DNA of 64,000 nt from Chitinophagaceae bacterium IBVUCB2 (GTDB taxonomy: Bacteria > Bacteroidota > Bacteroidia > Chitinophagales > Chitinophagaceae): the NCBI GenBank assembly GCA_002127295.1, contig NFUV01000003.1, forward strand, positions 371,577 through 435,576, in the 5' to 3' direction. The position numbers and the translations under genes were made by a program. The first letter of the stretch is position 1; every line of letters starts with the position of its first letter. The notes below the pieces were generated by a model. That model searched no databases and had not been told where the DNA came from. It saw only the letters and a program-made list of their open reading frames with translations. Below are positions 60,411 to 64,000 of this stretch, in pieces.

Positions 60411-61721
60411 ATGCATTCATTTGAAGTAAGAGGAGGAAAAAAATTAAGTGGTGAAATTATTCCACAAGGTGCCAAGAATGAAGCCTTGCAAATTATTAGT
60501 GCTGTATTACTTACTCCCGAAAAAATTACCATCACCAATATTCCCGACATTATTGATGTAAACCTGCTGATAGAATTGCTGGGAGAAATGAATGTTAAGA
60601 TAGAACGCAAAAGCAGGGATACTTGTATTTTCCAGGCAGACGATGTAAATATTGATTACCTGCACAGCGAAGCGTACAAAAAAAAGAGCGGAAAATTAAG
60701 AGGCTCTGTCATGTTTGCGGGACCGATGTTGTCTAGATTTAAAAAAGCATTTATACCAAAACCTGGTGGCGATAAAATTGGAAGACGACGATTAGATACA
60801 CATATCATTGGGTTTGAAAAACTGGGAGCCACATTTACCTATCATGAAGAAGATGGATTCTTTCATTTAGAAGCTCCTAATTTACATGGGACAAATTTAT
60901 TACTGGATGAACCATCAGTAACAGGTACTGCTAATATTGTGATGGCCGCTTCTATGGCGAAAGGCATAACTAACATTTACAATGCCGCCTGTGAGCCTTA
61001 CTTACAGCAACTCTGTAAAATGCTGAACCGGATGGGTGCAAAAATTTCCGGTATCGGCAGTAATATGCTAACGATTGAAGGAGTAGAATACCTCAGCGGA
61101 ACAGAACATCGTATGTTGCCTGATATGATTGAAGTGGGTTCTTTTATAGGTCTTGCAGCGATGACGCAAAGTGATATCACTATTAAAGGTGCAGGTATTG
61201 AACATCTCGGTATTATTCCGGAGAAATTTCAGCAGCTGGGAATACAACTAAATTTTAATGGTGATGATATTCATATACCAGCACAGGATAGTTATGAAAT
61301 ACAAACTTTCTTAGATGGCTCGGTAATGACTATTTACGATCATCCATGGCCGGGATTTACACCGGATCTGTTAAGTATTGTTTTAGTAACTGCTATACAA
61401 GCCAAAGGCTCCGTATTGATCCATCAAAAAATGTTTGAAAGCCGTTTATTCTTTGTTGATAAGCTCATTGATATGGGAGCAAGAATTGTTCTTTGTGATC
61501 CACACCGTGCTGTTGTAATTGGTTTGGAAAGAGAACAGGCATTGCGGGGCATTACGATGAGCAGTCCCGACATCCGTGCAGGTGTGGCATTATTAATTGC
61601 AGCACTTAGTGCGGAGGGGAAAAGCATCATTCAAAATATTGAACAGATAGACAGGGGCTACCAGGATATTGATGGACGATTGAGAAAACTGGGAGCGGAT
61701 ATTAAAAGAATTGAAGGGTAG
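60411..61721 (+). CDS. murA: UDP-N-acetylglucosamine 1-carboxyvinyltransferase
   Basis: A 436-residue enzyme of the first committed step of peptidoglycan synthesis. The conserved GAKNEAL (Lys22 region) and RGSVMFAGPMLSRF are present. The catalytic-loop residue that is Cys115 in E. coli is Asp121 here (KPGGDKIGRRRLDTH). Asp at this place is found in naturally fosfomycin-insensitive MurA such as that of Mycobacterium, so the same is expected here. The TTACTTTG string about 27 nt upstream may serve as its promoter. Confidence 0.95.
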   Translation: MHSFEVRGGKKLSGEIIPQGAKNEALQIISAVLLTPEKITITNIPDIIDVNLLIELLGEMNVKIERKSRDTCIFQADDVNIDYLHSEAYKKKSGKLRGSVMFAGPMLSRFKKAFIPKPGGDKIGRRRLDTHIIGFEKLGATFTYHEEDGFFHLEAPNLHGTNLLLDEPSVTGTANIVMAASMAKGITNIYNAACEPYLQQLCKMLNRMGAKISGIGSNMLTIEGVEYLSGTEHRMLPDMIEVGSFIGLAAMTQSDITIKGAGIEHLGIIPEKFQQLGIQLNFNGDDIHIPAQDSYEIQTFLDGSVMTIYDHPWPGFTPDLLSIVLVTAIQAKGSVLIHQKMFESRLFFVDKLIDMGARIVLCDPHRAVVIGLEREQALRGITMSSPDIRAGVALLIAALSAEGKSIIQNIEQIDRGYQDIDGRLRKLGADIKRIEG

Positions 61722-61778
61722 CATAACAAATTATTTCAATCACAATAAGCGACAGATGCAATGACTTATTCCTAACTT

Positions 61779-62015
61779 CTAAAAGGGTAAAGCTTTTTGC
61801 TGAATAATAATTTGCTTCTTTATTAATCCTTGTTTTATTCGTTGATAACTGATACGCCGGGAAGTACCGGGCACCCGAAACACCAATTTGCCTTTATACA
61901 CTTCTGTAGTTAATTGTATGGCGGGATTTACAGATAATAGCCAGGCCTGCCGCCAATTGACCAACCCAATTTGCAGTTTCGTATTTACGTATTGTATCCT
62001 TACAATTTGTTCCAT
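61779..62015 (-). CDS. Small basic protein, unknown function
   Basis: A 78-residue protein (MEQIVRIQYVNTKLQIGL start) with LTTEVYKGKLVFRVPGTSRR and ISYQRIKQGLIKKQIII, a compact, basic, beta-rich sequence. No family is recognised. The frame stays open for 15 codons upstream, but the ATG at 62015 gives the more natural start. It is convergent with murA and ends 57 bp after it. Codon use looks coding, but the call rests on that alone. Confidence 0.5.
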   Translation of the reverse strand: MEQIVRIQYVNTKLQIGLVNWRQAWLLSVNPAIQLTTEVYKGKLVFRVPGTSRRISYQRIKQGLIKKQIIIQQKALPF

Positions 62016-62067
62016 TTGGCATTGAAAATTAATTAAATTTGGAACAAGAACATGCGGCAATACAAAC

Positions 62068-62082
62068 GTTGGCGGTAATTAT
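62068..62082 (+). repeat. Left end of cassette-like unit 1
   Basis: GTTGGCGGTAATTAT. Its reverse complement recurs with one change at 62765-62779, after the two genes of this unit. It begins within AAACGTTG, the same context as the left end of unit 2 (62898). Confidence 0.65.
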
Positions 62083-62113
62083 AAAAACGACCCATAACCA
62101 AATGAATTGACCA

Positions 62114-62341
62114 ATGAAACTACCGAAAGACAGAGTAATTATTGCAAGTGATGTTAGTGGCGACCGAGATGGTATTGGCGTTGAAATTTACCGTGACGAC
62201 AAAATAATTATCGAAATATTTCGTGATGACACAAAGCGAACACGAACTGTAACCTTTTTTCAGCAAGATATTTCGTTAGACTTGCTTGAAGAAAGTATTC
62301 AGACTTTCAAAAAAGAAATTCCTTGGAACTTTATTGACTAA
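62114..62341 (+). CDS. Small acidic protein, unknown function (cassette-like unit 1)
   Basis: A 75-residue protein: beta-hairpin-like start VIIASDVSGDRDGIGVEIYR, a charged middle (DDTKRTRTVTFF) and an amphipathic helix SLDLLEESIQTFKKEIPWNF. No named family is recognised. It lies in front of an SMI1/KNR4 gene (19 bp gap) inside a unit bounded by matched inverted ends; a role in the same immunity or toxin-neutralising function is possible but unproven. Confidence 0.65.
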   Translation: MKLPKDRVIIASDVSGDRDGIGVEIYRDDKIIIEIFRDDTKRTRTVTFFQQDISLDLLEESIQTFKKEIPWNFID

Positions 62342-62360
62342 TATCTAAAAAAATAGAAAA

Positions 62361-62762
62361 ATGCCATTCCCATTAGATGAAAAATATATTATCGAAACTG
62401 AAAACGAACTTGGAATTATTTTTCCTGACAAGTTCAAGTCTAAAATGATGCAAGAAAATGGAGGAGAATTAATGACAGAGGACGACGATTGGAACTTATA
62501 TCCATTTTTTGACAAATCAGATAAGAAAAGAATTAGTAGAACTTGTAATCATATCGGTTTAGAAACTAAACAAGCAAAAAACTGGGGTAATTTTCCCTCA
62601 AACGGAATTGCAATTGCTTCAAATGGAAGTGGCGCCCATTTAGTATTATTACCGACAAAAGAAAATAACGGAAAACTAAGTGATGAAATTTTCACTTGGT
62701 ATCACGAAACAGGAAAAACAGAAAAAGTCGCAAATAAGATTGACGAACTAATTGACAACTAA
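62361..62762 (+). CDS. SMI1/KNR4 (SUKH) family protein
   Basis: A 133-residue protein with the SUKH fold pattern: IIETENELGIIFPDKFKSKM at the start, ENGGELM, DDDWNLYPFFD, and GIAIASNGSGAHLVLLP in the middle, then EIFTWYHETGK. Many bacterial members are immunity proteins against contact-delivered nuclease or deaminase toxins, but no toxin gene is in this window. It ends 3 bp before the inverted end of cassette-like unit 1. Confidence 0.85.
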   Translation: MPFPLDEKYIIETENELGIIFPDKFKSKMMQENGGELMTEDDDWNLYPFFDKSDKKRISRTCNHIGLETKQAKNWGNFPSNGIAIASNGSGAHLVLLPTKENNGKLSDEIFTWYHETGKTEKVANKIDELIDN

Positions 62763-62764
62763 TA

Positions 62765-62912
62765 ATAACTACCGCCAACAAGGGTTTTGCAATAGTGGGG
62801 CGAAACTGCAAAGTTCAACTGGAGTTCTTCGATTGAACCTTTGTACAAAATTGAAGATTTGTGCTTCGATTGCCCCACCATCGCAAAGCCCCGAAACGTT
62901 GTGCGTTATATT
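62765..62912 (+). other. attC-like foldable element between two cassette-like units
   Basis: It runs from ATAACTACCGCCAAC (62765-62779) to GTTGTGCGTTATATT (62898-62912). Inside, GGGTTTTGCAATAGTGGGG (62782-62800) pairs with CCCCACCATCGCAAAGCCC (62873-62891), all mismatches being G-T pairs. A nested hairpin CAAAGTTCAA / TTGAACCTTTG fills the centre. A length of about 140 bp, outer CAAC...GTTG boxes and a long imperfect stem are the features of integron attC sites. The boxes deviate from strict RYYYAAC/GTTRRRY, so this is 'attC-like'. Confidence 0.55.
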
Positions 62913-63869
62913 TTGAGACTCTTCATCGTCATATCATATTTTATCTTAGCGTTTGCACCTAACCATGCAACTGCTCAGACAAACACTGAAAGGGTTAAGC
63001 AACTCATAGACAGCCTTTCATGGAACTCAATTTCTATAGACTGCATGGGCGGCATGCTTGTTTTGACACACTCTGACAAGGCCGAGCAAGAGTTATTAAG
63101 CATTGGAAAGGAAGTGACAAAGCAATTAATTTATTCGTTAGACGACAAATCCAAAACCGTTATAGCCCACATTATTCTAACCCAATTATGGGAGCCGAAG
63201 AATGGACAAAACTTCTTAGGAACAAAATACATCTATAAAGACTGTAACAACCTTATTGGGTGGCATCACGTTTACAACGGACTTGTTTGGGACTGGCACG
63301 AAGATACAGACCATACGATTGAGGAGAAAGAAATTAATAAAATAAAAACTTATTGGACCTCAAAAATAATCGACCAACGCCCAACCCAAAATCTAATTAC
63401 CCAAGTAATATTCGATGAATTAGGAAAACAAGATGAAAGATTGTTTCCTTGTAACAAAGTGTATCACAACAATTCAACTTCCGTAAAATCCACTGAACTT
63501 TTTAGCTTACTGAATAAAAAGTCAAGTGATCCTCTATTTCAAAAACTATGGACGAGATTTGGCAATGACTCAACCATTCATTCGTACAATGATTGTTTTT
63601 TCATCACGTACGGACCAGAAGGATTGTCATTTAGATTTGAAAAGGACAGTGTTTTAAGTACAATTTTTGTTGACAATTCTTACACTGGCGAGCTGCCTTA
63701 TGGGCTTAGACTAACTAACCTAAAAGCTACTGTCGAAAAAAAGATTGGCGAGCCATTCAAGTCAAGTAAATATGTTGACAACACTTCTAATTGGTACAAA
63801 GAGCAAAACCTTTTTTTAGACTTCGACAAGAATGGGAAAATAATAAAGTTTGCTATTTCAACGAATTAA
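62901..63869 (+). CDS. Exported protein of unknown function (cassette-like unit 2)
   Basis: About 322 residues. A signal peptide (LRLFIVISYFILAFAP, cut near ATAQ) is followed by a soluble Trp- and Lys-rich body with QLIDSLSWNSISIDCMGGML, LWEPKNGQNFLGTKYIYKDC and a C-terminal segment SFRFEKDSVLSTIFVDNSY, LPYGLRLTNLKATVEKKIGEP. The latter half looks like a small beta/alpha repeat domain; no family is recognised. There is no ATG near the start: GTG at 62901 lies in the cassette end itself, and TTG at 62913 is an alternative. Confidence 0.6.
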   Translation: MRYILRLFIVISYFILAFAPNHATAQTNTERVKQLIDSLSWNSISIDCMGGMLVLTHSDKAEQELLSIGKEVTKQLIYSLDDKSKTVIAHIILTQLWEPKNGQNFLGTKYIYKDCNNLIGWHHVYNGLVWDWHEDTDHTIEEKEINKIKTYWTSKIIDQRPTQNLITQVIFDELGKQDERLFPCNKVYHNNSTSVKSTELFSLLNKKSSDPLFQKLWTRFGNDSTIHSYNDCFFITYGPEGLSFRFEKDSVLSTIFVDNSYTGELPYGLRLTNLKATVEKKIGEPFKSSKYVDNTSNWYKEQNLFLDFDKNGKIIKFAISTN

Positions 63870-63882
63870 TACAACGCACAAC
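63868..63882 (+). repeat. Right end of cassette-like unit 2
   Basis: AATACAACGCACAAC, the reverse complement (14 of 15) of GTTGTGCGTTATATT at 62898-62912. It overlaps the stop of the exported protein gene. The remaining 118 bp of the window (63883-64000) contain no gene and no clear second arm, which may lie beyond the window. Confidence 0.65.
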
Positions 63883-64000
63883 ATGAACTGTGTAAAAAAA
63901 CAAATAAATTTTTTACTTTTTCAGGGTTTAGGTGACCAATAATTAGGTTGATACAAACTGTTGTTTTTTACAACTGCAAATACCTGTTTTAAAAGTTTGT

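Noticed and set aside
62361..62762. Polymorphic toxin-immunity locus
   Set aside because: The SMI1/KNR4 protein could be an immunity protein, but no toxin domain, Rhs or VgrG gene is present in the window, so a full system is not supported.
62841..62900. Start of the final exported protein at an in-frame TTG at 62841
   Set aside because: It would place the first 20 residues inside the folded attC-like element and put a charged stretch before the signal peptide.
62068..63882. Insertion sequence or transposon explaining the inverted ends
   Set aside because: No transposase, no target-site duplication, and the two units have different terminal sequences, which does not fit one element with fixed terminal repeats.

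Overview
The window looks like chromosomal DNA of a Bacteroidota member, most likely a Chitinophagaceae-type gliding bacterium. Evidence: the base composition is AT-rich; promoters have the TAnnTTTG -7 box and Shine-Dalgarno sequences are rare; there are gliding / type IX secretion (T9SS) parts (GldH, GldC, a PorG-like DUF6089 protein, one T9SS-sorted protein); a SusC/SusD pair is present; and the BamA-OmpH-OmpH-MurI cluster has the gene order usual in this phylum. No rRNA, tRNA, CRISPR array, insertion sequence or prophage was seen.

Layout. 1-4.3 kb: end of a beta-helix surface protein, a glutathione peroxidase, holB and ricT. 4.3-14.8 kb: a secreted protein, a GH3/serine-hydrolase fusion, mutL, a PBP4-type peptidase (dacB), a Gfo/Idh oxidoreductase, an arginase-fold protein and pheS. 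15-22 kb: a PhyH/outer-membrane pair, two small membrane proteins, acyl-CoA and sugar-type dehydrogenases, and lpxD. 22-36 kb: a candidate small RNA, yicC, gldH, a two-component system, batD, phospholipid synthesis (psd, cdsA), dusB with a guanidinium-type SMR exporter, a second glutathione peroxidase, an aldehyde dehydrogenase and tadA. 36-44 kb: a SusCD pair, superoxide dismutase, an orphan regulator and yidD-rnpA-rpmH. 44-58 kb: one long minus-strand envelope block (murI, two OmpH, bamA, uppS, porG, nadK, a small BamA relative, CBS, hydrolase, cvpA, yqeY, gldC, a glycosyltransferase). 58-61.7 kb: a T9SS cargo protein, a DUF4290/RGG protein and murA.

The last 2 kb (about 62.07-63.9 kb) differ from the rest. 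Two gene units on the same strand (a 75-aa protein plus an SMI1/KNR4 protein; then a secreted orphan protein) are each bounded by their own matched inverted ends, and a roughly 140-bp foldable element separates them. This is the geometry of integron gene cassettes with attC sites. No integrase is in view.

A second theme is repetitive DNA. Heptamer-phased degenerate repeats (often GAGTYNN or its complement) occur between genes and inside mutL. A separate 7-bp tandem repeat encodes the signal-peptide core of the DacB lipoprotein. A composite interspersed repeat also occurs at four intergenic places. Several promoters sit only 4-5 nt from the start codon, which suggests leaderless mRNAs. All functions are inferred by reading motifs; no database search was run.
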